Shown here: one piece after another, positions 23,801 through 35,599 of the stretch
Position numbering within the stretch: position 1 is the stretch's first letter
How the letters are laid out: each line of letters begins with the position of its first letter
Source of the DNA: Mytilus californianus
Taxonomy: Eukaryota; Mollusca; Bivalvia; Mytilida; Mytilidae
Direction of reading: 5' to 3'
Assembly: GCF_021869535.1 (NCBI RefSeq)
Contig: NW_026262734.1
Span: 98,709,285-98,773,284, forward strand
DNA length: 64,000 bases
Made by a program: the position numbers and the translations under genes
Notes under the pieces: model-generated
What the model was told of the DNA's origin: nothing
The model's input: the letters and a program-made list of their open reading frames with translations, nothing else
The model's database searches: none

Positions 23801-26800
23801 AGCGTGCTGCGTTATCACAGTACGTTTCGAAAGAATAGGATATGCGTTCAAATATTATAATTTTATATATTACCAATATTTTGAGGAATTATGCTGTTTT
23901 CTTATTATAAGACTAGTCCAAAATTCACATTACTGTGCTTATTCAGCATTTGTCCTATCACATTAGAAATTGCTTAAACAGTTTTACCAAATTGCATTTA
24001 AAAACAAACTGAGCAACTGATAAAATATTTTAGTTCATTGCTTCAGTGAATGGTTGTTAGTATGTAGTGAACACAGTAAAATAAAATTATTGCTTACCAT
24101 CCAAATCCATTTATTTAATGTCTGTGTCATGAAACTGAAATAAATAAACATCTACTATAATGTCAGAACTGTTACGAAAGCGTCGGTATTGATAACTAGT
24201 ATTTTATATTTTATATGATTGTTTTCTTAGGTTCAACCAAAATCTCTTTTTTGTTTACTATCCGATGATATGTGTATTTCCTGAACACATTGATAAAAAT
24301 TCAAGATATTAAATAAATAATACATTTGCTGAAATAGACAGCCGATAATGAAAGAAATCGAAATTATTCTTGTCAAATTAAAGTTATAATTTCTTTTTTT
24401 TTTCATTATAGAAGGAGAAAATTGAAGGTAATATTTCCTTAGAAGAAAACAGCGAACTTTACAACGTACAAATGACTCTCGTGATAAGTGAAGATATGTG
24501 TGAAAACAACATTAGTGCGTATTGTGCTTTAGGAAAGGAAACAGTATCCATTGACTTACCTTCATCTAATAATAGTAAGTAATGTCAGTCTGATGATTAC
24601 AGAGAAAGAGCAAAAAGAAGCTCTTTTCAAATTTTACTTGAAGAAGGAATAGTATTTTTGTAGCCAATTTTTACTTTTACTGTCTGCCTGTTTTTGTTGA
24701 TTGACACTCTTTTCGATTGTTTCGTGCTCAAAACTTGTCGAAATTCAACAATGCCATACCATTTTCTGTCTGTTATATGCTTTTATACTGAGAAGACAAC
24801 GGGTGAAATATTACAACAGAAAAAGACAAAATGAATTGAGTAAATGTTATACTGAGTAATTCAAAATTTCAAAACATCAAATTATGACTAAATATTTTCC
24901 AACAGTAACCAGACTCTGACACTTCTAACTACACAGTACCGTAGATGGACTTATTTGTGAAGTTACCGATTGTTAAAGTTGCTGAAAAATAGTATTTTCT
25001 TTCGTTATTTTCACAAATGATTTATTCAGATGTTATTTGCATGTTGCTAAACACATACGTTCGTGGTTAACCTATCCCTACGAAATCCATGCAAATCATA
25101 ACCTCACGATTAAGTCAAATTCATAGTAAACAGTACGAAATTTCATGGTTCTTGATAATGTTTTTTTTTTATTTAGATAAAACAAGTTTGTCGTTCGGTT
25201 ACAATATCTAAATAAAAATGTTCGAATGAATAAGTGTCGTGTTTCAATAAATGCTGTAGTGCAATCATCTGGTCATGTGGTTTTGTGAGTCACGATTTCA
25301 ATGAGGAATATTGCACGCATGATAGGAGGCGATAAGCCTGTAACGTCCATTTTTGAGTTCATGCTATTCCTTCAGGTTTTTTTGGCTTGGTTTTTCTCGG
25401 GAAACTAACGTTGCCGATTATTGTGATCCATTCTCAATTATCCAATTTCGGGTGAATGTAATGACGATAGACATAACTTACAATACTACAGCATTTTTTA
25501 TATATATATATTGTAGAAAAACATATACAATGTATTTTTGCAAGGTACATGTATAACCGAATGATGTATGCATTTAGGATATAGATTGCAGTGTGCTTAA
25601 CAAAAATTAAAACTATCCGGTGAAAACTTATCAACGATACCAGAGTTTAGAATGTGGTAGTCCAGACACGCACTTCATCTATATAAGTCTCATCAGTGGC
25701 GCTCGAGCAATTGAAAGGTCAAATCAGATAATCATTAAAACCCGAAAATTCCGAAAAATTTGTGCCAAATACGGCTAAGGCAATTTATGCCTTGGGGGCA
25801 GAAAATCCTTAGTGTTTCGAATAATTCAACATTTTCTGTCTGAATTTTTTCAATTTGTTATAAAACAAATAGCCGCCAAAATATGTTTAAAACATATTAC
25901 AGAAATTAAAAGGATATTATTTATGATGTTTGAAAAATAAATGAAACAGGTCAAAACCAAAAAGAAATTCCATATATTAGTACTAGCAATAATCCCTTGA
26001 CCTTTCTCGTAATTTTTGCTATATTTACCCGTATAGTAACATCTAGAAAAATGGTACATTTTTATGTAAACATCATTCTGTTATTTTGGGATAGGAGAAG
26101 TTTTGATGCCCCCCTCAAATCGAAAATAAAAAAAAATATTATAAATCATCCAAATAGCAGGATTTGAATTTTCACAAGACATGAGCCTATCAGCCATCAG
26201 TATCTATAGTTTAATATATTGTCTTGCATTTTCACATTATGTCTTTAAAATCCTTGCAATTTGTGCAAAACAGCCAAAATATCCCCATTTTGAGATCTTG
26301 TAATTAATATTTAGATATGAGCAACAGCTATTTTGCTACAAAATGTATGTTACATATATAGATTCAATTATGTGTAAAATATATCTTTTGGTTGTTGCTC
26401 ATTACTATTTTGACCGAAAACAACATGTAAAATGACCATTTTAGGTCTAATATTACATGTTTGTGACATCGTCGCGACATCACAAGTGACCTTTCTGCAC
26501 TATCCAGATTATTTCAGCCTGTTCATTTATAAATAAAATTAACATTATTTGAAAGACTTGAATAACTTTACTATGTTTACTATTTCAGGAGCCAAATAGT
26601 AGCTTTTTCCATACCTCCTCCTTTAATTTAAGTTAAAAAAAAATCTAAAATGATCTTTTAGGTTGGACGAACAGATGCATTAAAGATAGACATGTAGGAG
26701 ATGCTGTGTTAATAGTTACTGTAATAATCAGTATTACGCTGGTATTTATTGTAATAATCACAGGTAAATATAACTGCCCCATAAGCATACAGATTTTCTA

Positions 26801-27259
26801 AAAGACTCAATCTTGTACTATTATTGGGTAATATTTTTATTACCATTATAATTTATCACCCTGATGTTGTAATGTAATTAAATGTTACAAAAAATATTAT
26901 TAATTTGGATATCATAGTTTCAATTTTATCCTATCCAGAATTATAATTAAAACAATACCCAATATTCAAATACAATGGCATGAATATGATCTTCTGATCA
27001 TATTTCACCTTTGTTCATTCAAAGAAAAAAATAGTAACGAATGACACAAAACAATCAAAAGACAAGGTCGACTTACTGACTCTAATGATATGAACCTATG
27101 AATTATGATGTTTATGCAATATGCAAGTAGATGATAGTACACACATCAGTATACCTGAAATAAGTCACTATTGATTTTTTAAAATTCATTTTAGGTTGGT
27201 TGTTAAAGAACTGTCTTTCCAGAAAATTCAACCATGCTTTTAAACCAGTGTTTGTATAA
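20863..27259 (+). CDS. Type I membrane protein with two Ig-like domains
   Basis: Seven coding exons: 20863-20900, 21121-21212, 21831-22139, 22975-23090, 24412-24574, 26662-26763 and 27195-27259 (TAA). All have AG/GT borders and matching phases (2,1,1,0,1,1), giving about 294 residues. Exon 2 completes a signal peptide (core about residues 21-33, ending PFARG). Exon 3 is a V-type Ig domain with Cys62/63, Trp75 and the D-x4-Y-x-C signature ending at Cys127. Exons 4 and 5 give a second, less typical Ig-like domain (Cys180, Cys215, Cys223; no clear core Trp). Exon 6 carries the transmembrane helix (about 254-273) and exon 7 a 21-residue basic tail without ITIM or ITAM. About five N-glycosylation sequons lie outside the membrane. 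It is probably a cell-surface adhesion or recognition receptor, but the family is not identified. The start at 20863 is chosen because its 38-base exon ends in AAG|GTATGT in exactly the phase exon 2 needs. Confidence 0.8.
21300..21680. repeat. CTGAA/TTCAG-rich intronic segment
   Basis: Within intron 2 of the Ig-like gene, short words 'ctgaac', 'ctgaa', 'ttcag', 'cagtc' and 'gaattgtctgaa' recur on both strands roughly every 10 to 25 bases. It resembles a decayed simple-motif repeat or a set of inverted short repeats. No coding region is supported. Confidence 0.35.
25640..25850. repeat. Dispersed mussel-type repeat (family R2)
   Basis: It contains 'agactcatcagtggcgctc'-like, 'gccaaatacggctaaggcaat' and 'cttagtgtttcgaataattcaa' blocks shared in order with 54370-54570. 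It lies in intron 5 of the Ig-like gene. Interspersed, non-coding. Confidence 0.6.
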
Positions 27260-27469
27260 AACATAATTGAAAATACATGTAATTTGTATTATCATTTTTA
27301 ATTGGTGCAAAAGTTGGATAAATGTATTAATATTCAATTGGCAACCTACCGCGACAAGGTAAATGGAATCAAATTACACCATGTACATGTTTATAAAATT
27401 CATAATCAAAGTGAAACTGTAACATTTATCTTAATTATGATGTTCGATTTCTGTCTTAAAACATAACAA

Positions 27470-28385
27470 GGGAGCAAAGCTTATATGACTGTGGTTCATG
27501 CTCCAAAAACTGTAAATTGTAAATAAATAATGTTAATCTAGTATTTACTTATAATAATGAAGTTATTGATATTGCTGATGTTTTTAAATATTTAGGTAAT
27601 GTATTAATGTCAGATTCTTCTTTCTGTAATTTCAAATCGAAGTTGTAGGTAGAAAGGTAAAAATGCTTCGTATAACATATTGAAGTAAAGTAGAAAGTTG
27701 AATTTACCTGTTGATTGACAAATAGATATTTTTAGTACAATGGTAACCCCAGTTGTGAGATATGGAGCTGTGACAATAGTGATATTTTTAAATATTTTTG
27801 TTTACAATTCTATAAAATGGTACTTGGTTTGAAGAAGAGTGCACTTAATTTGTTATAATACGGATAATTGGGTATTTCCTTATTAATATTCTGATCAAAA
27901 GTAGAATGCTAGCTTTTTGTTATGAATAGTATGTAATAAGCATGAATGAAATGTGTGCTGTACTTTGCAAATTATTGTAAAACATGCATGTAAAGCATTT
28001 TTTTTCCATTTTAAATTGATTTCTTGTACTGAAGTGGCTTTTTCTGAAAACTGGCTATCACAAAGTGTACGTAAAAAATAGCCTTGGCTAGGAGGATTTA
28101 ACAAAGACTGTGTGATCAATTTAAGCAGACATGGTATTGAGTACTGCTAAATGTCTTAATTATCGAATATCCAAATCTTAAGTTTGAAAAATATTTAAGT
28201 AAACTTTCTTATGACTTTGGAAAAACTGTTCTGTAATTATAGATGTCGAAACCATAGATTAGAAATTGAGCATGGTCGATTTTGGGAATATGTCGAGACG
28301 ATCGTATATGTGATATATGTAATATAAATAGTATTGTGATGAATACCGTTATTTGTTTGAATGTATTTTTTTTTCAAAATGAAAG
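27470..28385 (+). pseudogene. Decayed LINE reverse-transcriptase C-terminal region
   Basis: Translated in shifting frames, this region gives an ordered series of motifs typical of the C-terminal end of non-LTR (LINE) polyproteins. First is a segment ending VFKYLGNVLMSD (about 27545-27610). Next come remnants of the alpha-helical 'SKVES' type linker, then FCLQFYKMVLGLKKSALN (about 27795-27850) and KSRMLAF (about 27895). Last is NYRCRNHRLEIEHGRF (about 28240-28290), followed by a Cys-x2-Cys remnant VCDICN. Stops and frameshifts occur throughout, and no endonuclease or catalytic RT core is seen. It is a 5'-truncated dead copy just 3' of the Ig-like gene, and could overlap that gene's 3' UTR. Confidence 0.6.
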
Positions 28386-31279
28386 ACACAATTTGCTATT
28401 TTTTTCAGAAAGCAACCACTATAAAATTTAATGAATAAATTCAATAAAAAAATCATAAAAAATAATATCATTCTCGTTATACACAAATTGTATTTGACAC
28501 ACAAGGCATTACAATTTGTTTTGTGTGTGCTAATTGTTTGTATTCACAATTCCTCAGTTAGGGTCTTTGAGAAATAACAGTTTCAAGTTTAAAGTAAGTA
28601 ATAGTTGAATGGAATGTGTCTACAACATGTTCATTAATTATTATGCAAAAATGGTATGTGTATAATCCAATGTTTTATAGATAATGTGATTTTGAGGACT
28701 TTCAAAGTTCATGCTTTTAACATATTTGTATTGATTATAAACTTTATATTTTTTTAATGTCTATTTTTCATAATTTTATATTTAATATGTATAACATATC
28801 GAAAACATAGCAAATCTTCAAATTATCAAACCTTTTATTGTTATTAGCTAATTATTTTAGCATTTATTTTATCTTAAAGAAATCACAATAAAGGACAGGT
28901 TTTCCTGAAGAGTAAGAAGATCAAGCTCTAAAAATGTCAACGGCGTATTACTCATTGCAAGTAAATATTGATGATAAGTTGCATTCGATAATGTCACCAT
29001 TCACAATTACATCACTCGTCCATTCAACTTCATTCATTACAGCTAAACGGACGTGTTTGGTCAGCTCCTGATTATTTGCATACTACAACATGTAGCTGTT
29101 TATTAAATGGTCCAACGACGTACTATTCCATGCTTGCAGAAAGATAATTCAACACTGTACAGCTATCAAAAAAGGTCTGCGTCAGCATACATTCCAAAAA
29201 TCCACTGTGGATTGTGGAGTGTGCTACCCTCCGACGTCCGAGGGCCTTCTATCTGTAGTGTTGGATGATGGACCGTCATTTCACCGTCTCAAATATTTGG
29301 TCCTAAACATGCTTCCTGCAGACATTCACTACTACGTCTAGAATGCATGACCAGTAATGCATCGACATGGTTAGCGGACTACCCAGTTGATCTCCTTGTC
29401 CCTGAAAACAGCCGTTGTGAAGAGCAATAAACCAACTCAAAATAGTATAGAAACCAAAAACGTACGTGAAACCAAAATGGCCGCTTCCAGCTGGCTGATC
29501 ACCTTTTGACAATGGCAACAAAATATTTACAGCTCACTAAATGTCATCAAGGGCACCGAGAAGACCATGCGAGGCCTGTATACCCAATCAAAGTCGTTAA
29601 ACACACAAACCAACGATAATGTCACAATCGAGGAAAAACGGTGGGAATGGGATAATGACAAGTGACTTATATCTGCATCCATCTGAGACACAGATATTCC
29701 ATATCAGTCAAAAAAGTCGTGATTATTGTCCTTACATTTTATAATATGGATGTGCTTTTGATAAAATAAAATACTTCAAAAACATATGTATTCCATATTT
29801 TGTTGATTCATTTTGATGCCTTAGCTATCGAGCAGGATATAATGTTGCAATTGCATTAATAGTTTTTAAACGTCATCAGTACCTTTTGTACTACGTCAAT
29901 CAACATTGGGGATTTACATGCAAAATAGGAGTTTTATTTAAACAGAAAACGACTATATCGGCAATAAAATTTACCAATAAAATTTGTGAACTATATGCTT
30001 AAACCAAAATCTGTACATTAAAAATAAAATGTTGATTTTTTAGTACAGGTAAAATGTATTACAGTTTATATTCGATAGGTTTCGTCCTTTCACCATACCA
30101 ATTGGCTTGAATAGTTTTTACAAATAGCAGTACATAGAGATTCAAAATAATCATTTTGTGCACGTATGAAACCTTTGCAAATAAATAGCTTGAAGTGTAA
30201 AGAGTATTCAGAACATAAAAATCATTTACAACCAAATTTAAGTGATTTTTTAATTTGTTAATTGTGTAGTTATAGACTATACTGAACATACATTTGTTGA
30301 GAACAATTGTTTAATGAAAAAAATATAATTTGGATATGAAATCTTTTATTATTATGACAGTGTATATGCTGGTTCTGCTGGGGTGTTGCTACATACAAAG
30401 GGAAAGGTCACACTGTATAATTTGCTATCATCTCTTTTGTCTTAGTTTAGGTTGTAAGCGACAAGTACTGTAAGTGTGTAGGTGTGAGTAAAAATATAAG
30501 AAAGATCTTAATCTCTGTAATCCTTTATTTACATTTCATTGTGATATTTGCTATTAACTAGGTCATCAATTTTTGAATTATTCAGTAAGCGAACCGTGAA
30601 GCTAAAGTATGATGCTAGCTACTATCCACTCTTCATTTGTAGTCTACTGCTACTACGAATAATGAAAAATTGTTTCCTGTAGAAATGCCGAGAGTCTGTT
30701 GCAAAACACGGCCACTATCGTAGCAATGTTGTCGACCAATTATTGAAGCGTCCTGGCGAAATATTTGTAGCAATGTTAGCCCTTTATTTGAATGGAACTA
30801 AATTATAATTAATCTTCTAATCTGAATTTAAATCTTTAAAACATCTCATTATCTCTCGATCGATGGATCGAATCTTGAAGACAAAAGTTCTTATAACTTG
30901 ATAAATATTCACATATAAAACAATAATTTCTTGGACAATTTGTTACAATTTGGGATTTATTACAGATATAAGGTTTGAAATCATTTTAACATAAAAAATA
31001 AAATATATATCGATCATGCAAAGCTGGATGTGTACTGATTGATATATTAGTCTTAGAAACATGATTTTTTATTAGTTGTATTTGGCTTTGAACTTTGGCC
31101 TTAAAGTAACTGCGATCGCGAGTACTCTCAAATCTACATTTTGTGTCTTTTGTGCTTATATTGGGGACTTGTATGTGCTTTGAATCAATCTGATAGGTTT
31201 AGCCCATTTCAGCTGATTTTATAGCTTGTTATGTCGTACTGGTACACCACTGTCCCACGTTAGCGGGACGGTATGGCAC
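28386..31279. other. Gene-less stretch
   Basis: AT-rich sequence with no exon series I can support. A somewhat GC-richer patch at about 29040-29530 contains a 72-residue ORF on the - strand, but nothing in it is recognisable. It may be a decayed element. Confidence 0.4.
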
Positions 31280-31700
31280 TAGCAAACATGTTTGAAAAAA
31301 AGTATATAAAAAATACTGACCTCTAAGGCAAATTCAAAAAGGAAAAGTCCCTAAAAACTGACAAAATCAAACGCTATCAATTAACCCCGCCACATTCTCT
31401 GTGTGCCTGTCCCAAATCAGGAGCCAGTAATTCAGTGGTTGTCGTTTGTTACTGTTTATCATGTTTTTTTTTACGTTTAATGTTTTGTATGTAAACCAGG
31501 CCATTAGTTTTCTCGTTTGGATTGTTTTACATTTGTCATTTCGGGGCCTTTTATAGCTTAATATGCGGTATGGGTTTTGCTCGTTGTACGGTGGCCATTT
31601 CTTAACTTCTATGGCATTTGGTGTCTGGTGGAGAGCTGTCTAAGTGTCAATCATACCACATCTTCATATTTTTATAATTCCTTCCTTTTCTTCCTTTTAT
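31280..31700 (-). repeat. Dispersed mussel-type repeat (family R3)
   Basis: It contains 'ctgtcccaaatcaggagccagtaatt', 'ggggccttttatagctta', 'ggtatgggttttgctc' and 'atcataccacatcttc'. The same blocks appear in reverse complement and reverse order at 45325-45680, and in part at 54720-54870 (same sense) and 54960-55020 (opposite). Interspersed, non-coding; the 76-residue ORF is incidental. Confidence 0.7.
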
Positions 31701-31904
31701 CCACTTTTGATATGAAGCAAATATATTGGAAACAAACAATATTCAGTGATTGCAACTACTGTAATAGGTCTTTTATATGTAAATACACCTTTATGTATAA
31801 TGCTTGAACGTGGAGTATAGTGTTTTGTGTGTTGTTACGTTTGTTAATTCCATCTGTGTGCCACATACTCATGTAATCATATGACTCTGAATGAAAAAAA
31901 CTTT

Positions 31905-32802
31905 AAAAAAACAAGAGGCTCTCAAGAACCTGAATCGCTCACCTGTAATTTTTTGCTTAAATCTTTCATCAATGATTTTTTTTTGCTTTTCAATATAAAT
32001 TAATGAGTGGCTTAAACATGCCATTTAAATGTTCTTTGTATCTGTCATATTTTCTTCAAAAGCAACACAAATGCATTCTACTCCTATGTTCTGTTTTAGC
32101 CATAGTGGCTATGTCTCTTGACGTACAAGGAAATACGATACAAAATTCATACTAGATACTCTGAAACTCATTCAGCCCAAGTTTGGCTGAAATTGATTCA
32201 GCAGTTTCAAAGGAGGAGATTTTTTAAAGTAAGCAAACTAGATGAACAAATTGTGAAAAATTGTCTTTAAAGGGCAATAACTCCTTAAGGGGTCAGTTGA
32301 CAATTTTGGTCTTATAAAAACTGATTTGTAGATCTTACTTTGCTGAACATTTTTGCTCTTTGCAGTTTATCTTTATCTATAATAATATTCAATAACCAAA
32401 AACTGCAAAATTTCCATAAAATTACCAACTTAGTGGCAGCAACCCAACAATGGGTTGTTAGATTCATCTGAAAATTTCAGGGCTGATAGAACTTGACATA
32501 ATGAACATTTTTACTCCATGCCAGATTTGTTCTAAATGCTTTAGATTTTGAGACATAAGCCAAAATCTGCATTTTATCCCTATGTTTTTAGCCATGGCGG
32601 CCATGTTTTTGACAAAACAGAAAATAAAACACAAACTTTATTCTAGATACCCTAAAGATCATTCAGCTTAATTTTGGTTGAAATTGGTTCAGTAGTTTCA
32701 GAGAAGAAGATGTTTGAAATAGTTTACACCGGACAGACGACGACGACGGACGCCAAGTGATGGCAAAAGCTCACCTTTCCTTTGGAAAAGTGAGATAAAA
32801 AA
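31905..32802. repeat. ~900-bp dispersed element with internally duplicated halves
   Basis: It begins 'caagaggctctcaagaacctgaatcgctcacctg' and ends 'aaaagctcacctttcctttggaaaagtgag'. Inside are two related blocks: a 'tatgttctgttttagccatagtggctatg ... attcagcccaagtttggctgaaattgattcagcagtttcaaag' block at about 32080-32215, and a matching 'tatgttttagccatggcggccatg ... gttcagtagtttcagag' block at about 32578-32705. A (GACGAC) stretch follows the second. I associate this sequence type with mussel and other bivalve genomes. No long ORF. Confidence 0.7.
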
Positions 32803-32811
32803 ACATTAGTA

Positions 32812-32828
32812 CGGTACGGTACGGTACT
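32812..32828. repeat. (ACGGT)n short tandem repeat
   Basis: The pentamer TACGG is repeated three to four times in a row. Confidence 0.8.
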
Positions 32829-33189
32829 ATAACTGTTTTATCTCTGAAATTCGGCTCTTTACAAAAGTTTATATACCCACCATTTTTTTCTTAAAATGTC
32901 CTGTACCAAGTCAGGAAAATGGCCATTGTTATATTATAGTTCGTTTCTGTGTGTGTTACATTTTAATGTTGTGTTTTTGTTGTGTCGTTGATCTCCTCTT
33001 ATATTTGATGCGTTTCCCTCAGTTTAAGTTTGTAACCAGGATTTGTTTTTATCTCTATCGATTTATGAGTTTCGAACAGCGGTATACTACTGTTGCCTTT
33101 ATTTATGTAAATCGATTCGTCAAGCTAACAGAAATTTTAAACAACTTCTGACTTTTTTTATATCAAGGAATGTTTTATTCTATAAATAT

Positions 33190-33560
33190 GGTCCGCCTCG
33201 ATGGTCACGTGGTAATGAACTCACCACGGGTGATGGAAGCCTTAGGGTCAATCCCCGACAAGGTCGAACCAAAGACTTGAAAATTAGAGTATGCTGCATT
33301 ACTATTAAGCAAGAGGCATTTAGGAGTAAGACCAAAGACTCGTCGGCTTGGAGTCAAACTAATGTGTCCAGATAAGATTTCTTTCCGCGCACTGTTACCT
33401 TATGAACGAGTACGTCTAAATTCTACATATAGTGTTGCTGAAATGCAAAGCAGGATGCCTATTCATAACACATTAATCGTCCTGCATATTTGCCACTGGA
33501 CGTTTCATACAAACCCATTCATCCACCAATTTATTCATTCAGTCATTAATCAATAAACAT
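33190..33560 (+). mobile_element. tRNA-derived SINE
   Basis: A tRNA-like head starts near 33191 with GCCTCGATGGTCACGTGGTA (A-box-like). About 45 bases later follows GGGTCAATCCC (B-box-like). The body continues to 'catatagtgttgctgaaatg' and ends near 'catccaccaatttattcattcagtcattaatcaataaac', a T/CATT-rich tail. The head is the same as in the - strand copy at 12655-12822. The 110-residue ORF here is incidental. Confidence 0.6.
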
Positions 33561-33689
33561 AAAGACTTTCAGAAGTCTCTGTTTTATATAAAAACACATG
33601 GTTCAGAGGGATTTAGAACTGGACATTGTTTTTGTTGGAGACTATATGTTGAGTCCTAAACTTTTCTTTTTCTTTTGATACATGTAGGC

Positions 33690-34400
33690 TATATGTCTGA
33701 TTGTGCTATGGGATTGATATTTACCTTACTTTACGGCAAAAGAGATGCCCAATCGTGAACTTTCTATTTCTACGTAGGAACATTCCAGCAGCGCCTGCAT
33801 ATAGACTATATATATATCTCCAAGTTGATACAATTTTCAAGGGCATGCATTTCCTATCAAGATTTCTTTGATAGAGGTTTGCTGCTCACAAGGAATCTAT
33901 TAAACCAAGAGTTCCAAGTGGTGAAGTTGAAATCATCCCTTCAAAAATTTTACGGACATCATCACAAGTTGGTTGACCGTTATGGAATATTTGTTTCACA
34001 AATGACGACGGATATGTCCCAATCTTCGTAACTTAAGTCCCGTCCTCCTTTTCCCCGAATGTGACCTACCGAATTAGACTTAAAACCGGTTTTTTCTAAC
34101 ATGAGCAACACGACAGGTGTCACATTTGGAGCAAGATCTGCTTACCTTTCCGGAGCACCTGAGATCACCCCAGGATTTTTTGTGGGGTTCGTGTTGCTCA
34201 GTCGTTAGTTTTCTATGTGGTGTTTTGTATACTGTTGTTTTTCTTTTGGTCTGTTTCTTTTTTTTGCCATGACGTTGTCAATTTATTTTCGACTTATGAG
34301 TTTCAATGTCCCTTTGGTATCTTTCGCTTCTCTTTTCCTATTTTATTTACTGGAATCAGACATAAAAATCAATTATATTGATAAGAAAAATAAAGTTTGA
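33690..34400 (+). mobile_element. 3' fragment of a Penelope-like retroelement
   Basis: From about 33773 the translation gives NIPAAPAY, then after a frame change YIYISKLIQFSRACISYQDF and, to the stop at 34031, a segment containing LLLTRNLLNQEF, VVKLKSSLQKFYG and LVDRYGIFVSQMT. I recognise this as the C-terminal end of reverse transcriptases of a Penelope-like type, from general knowledge; a search would be needed. The following ~370 bases ('ggagcacctgagatcacc', 'gtgttgctcagtcgttag', 'gttgtcaatttattttcgac') recur in decayed form near 51930 and 61150, so they are the element's 3' untranslated region. The right end runs into the N gap. Confidence 0.55.
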
Positions 34401-34415
34401 ATGAATATACGTATT

Positions 34416-34516
34416 NNNNNNNNNNNNNNNNNNNNNNNNNNNNNNNNNNNNNNNNNNNNNNNNNNNNNNNNNNNNNNNNNNNNNNNNNNNNNNNNNNNNN
34501 NNNNNNNNNNNNNNNN
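34416..34516. other. Assembly gap (Ns)
   Basis: Run of N of unknown true length. It lies directly between the Penelope-like fragment and the left boundary region of the DIRS-like element. Confidence 1.
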
Positions 34517-34791
34517 CTAACATTGCTGAAATTTACTTCATTTGAACTTTGATGGATAGTTGTCTCATTAAAATATGGTCTGATAAAGATTGTTTTATAT
34601 TTTGTAATTGACCTGTTAGTTATCTGTATTTATCATAATTTTATACTTAGAGTAAATAACTTATAATTTTTACAGTATGATAATAGCATTAAATTTACGT
34701 GAATTCCATATTTTACAAAACAGTGTTTAGCGGGCTGATATGAAAACTTTATCACATGCCTCCAGTTATTATCACATGCCTGTCCGTAACG

Positions 34792-34937
34792 GTATTCTCA
34801 ATACTACAGACGATAGACACACAAATGACACCCTTTTCTGCCACTGACAGCACACCAACAACACCTTTTTGTACGCATGGCAGAAAAATAAAACTCAAAC
34901 GCAAATTCAAATTTGCCGACAGCCCGTCGTACGTGAT
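34792..34937 (-). repeat. DIRS-like split repeat B2 (outer end)
   Basis: 146 bases identical, as read, to B1 at 35454-35599. It starts 'gtattctcaatactac' and ends 'cgtcgtacgtgat' on the + strand, and marks the 3' terminus of the element. Confidence 0.85.
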
Positions 34938-35273
34938 GGACGCCAGATATAATTGTATATAATATATAATCGTGACATATCATCAAATAAAACATATAAA
35001 TCAGTAATCAATTGGCATTTTCATTCACCAATCATATCATTATGTACAAAACACAGCAAAATATCAAAATATTGGCAGCTGTACGTTTAATAAATTACCC
35101 CTCATTGATAGTCAAGGCCGACCAGGAAAAACCGTATTACGGAAACCTGTATCCGAATCAATGCTCGAGCCTATCTCAGGATAATGACGTCGGACCTCGT
35201 CGGTTCAAACAGTTAACGAAAAGCAAAAATATTTGTCTAACAATAGATATATAAACATCATTTAAAATAATGG

Positions 35274-35453
35274 AGTTTACTCGGTCAATACGACGGCTAG
35301 AAGTGAAGTTACCACACAAAAAAACACCTTATATATGACCACAACTCAGCCCCCTGATTGGATAGATGTACATCGGCCTACCGAAAATTAACGATTCCAT
35401 ACCGAGAATACAACATTTTCCCGCTATACTGATCAAAACGCGGGAAAATATTA
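35274..35453 (-). repeat. DIRS-like split repeat A2
   Basis: 180 bases repeating A1, with three differences seen (gacgg/gaagg, accg/actg and tcaaa/tcgaa). It abuts B1 with no spacer. Confidence 0.85.
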
Positions 35454-35599
35454 GTATTCTCAATACTACAGACGATAGACACACAAATGACACCCTTTTC
35501 TGCCACTGACAGCACACCAACAACACCTTTTTGTACGCATGGCAGAAAAATAAAACTCAAACGCAAATTCAAATTTGCCGACAGCCCGTCGTACGTGAT
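35454..35599 (-). repeat. DIRS-like split repeat B1
   Basis: 146-base direct copy of B2. Together with A2 it forms the internal B1-A2 junction thought in this class to template completion of the circular intermediate. Confidence 0.85.

Noticed and set aside
29040..29530. GC-richer block as a coding exon or rRNA fragment
   Set aside because: Short ORFs only, no recognisable protein or rRNA motif, no splice-consistent borders.
33191..33270. True tRNA gene
   Set aside because: A- and B-box-like motifs are present but the cloverleaf cannot be completed, and the same head occurs in another repeat copy, so it is a SINE.
33043..33375. 110-residue + strand ORF
   Set aside because: It runs through a tRNA-derived SINE head and adjoining repeat sequence; nothing supports translation.
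35012..35254. 80-residue ORF in the A2-B2 spacer of the DIRS-like element
   Set aside because: It is on the + strand, opposite to the element's genes, and has no recognisable feature.
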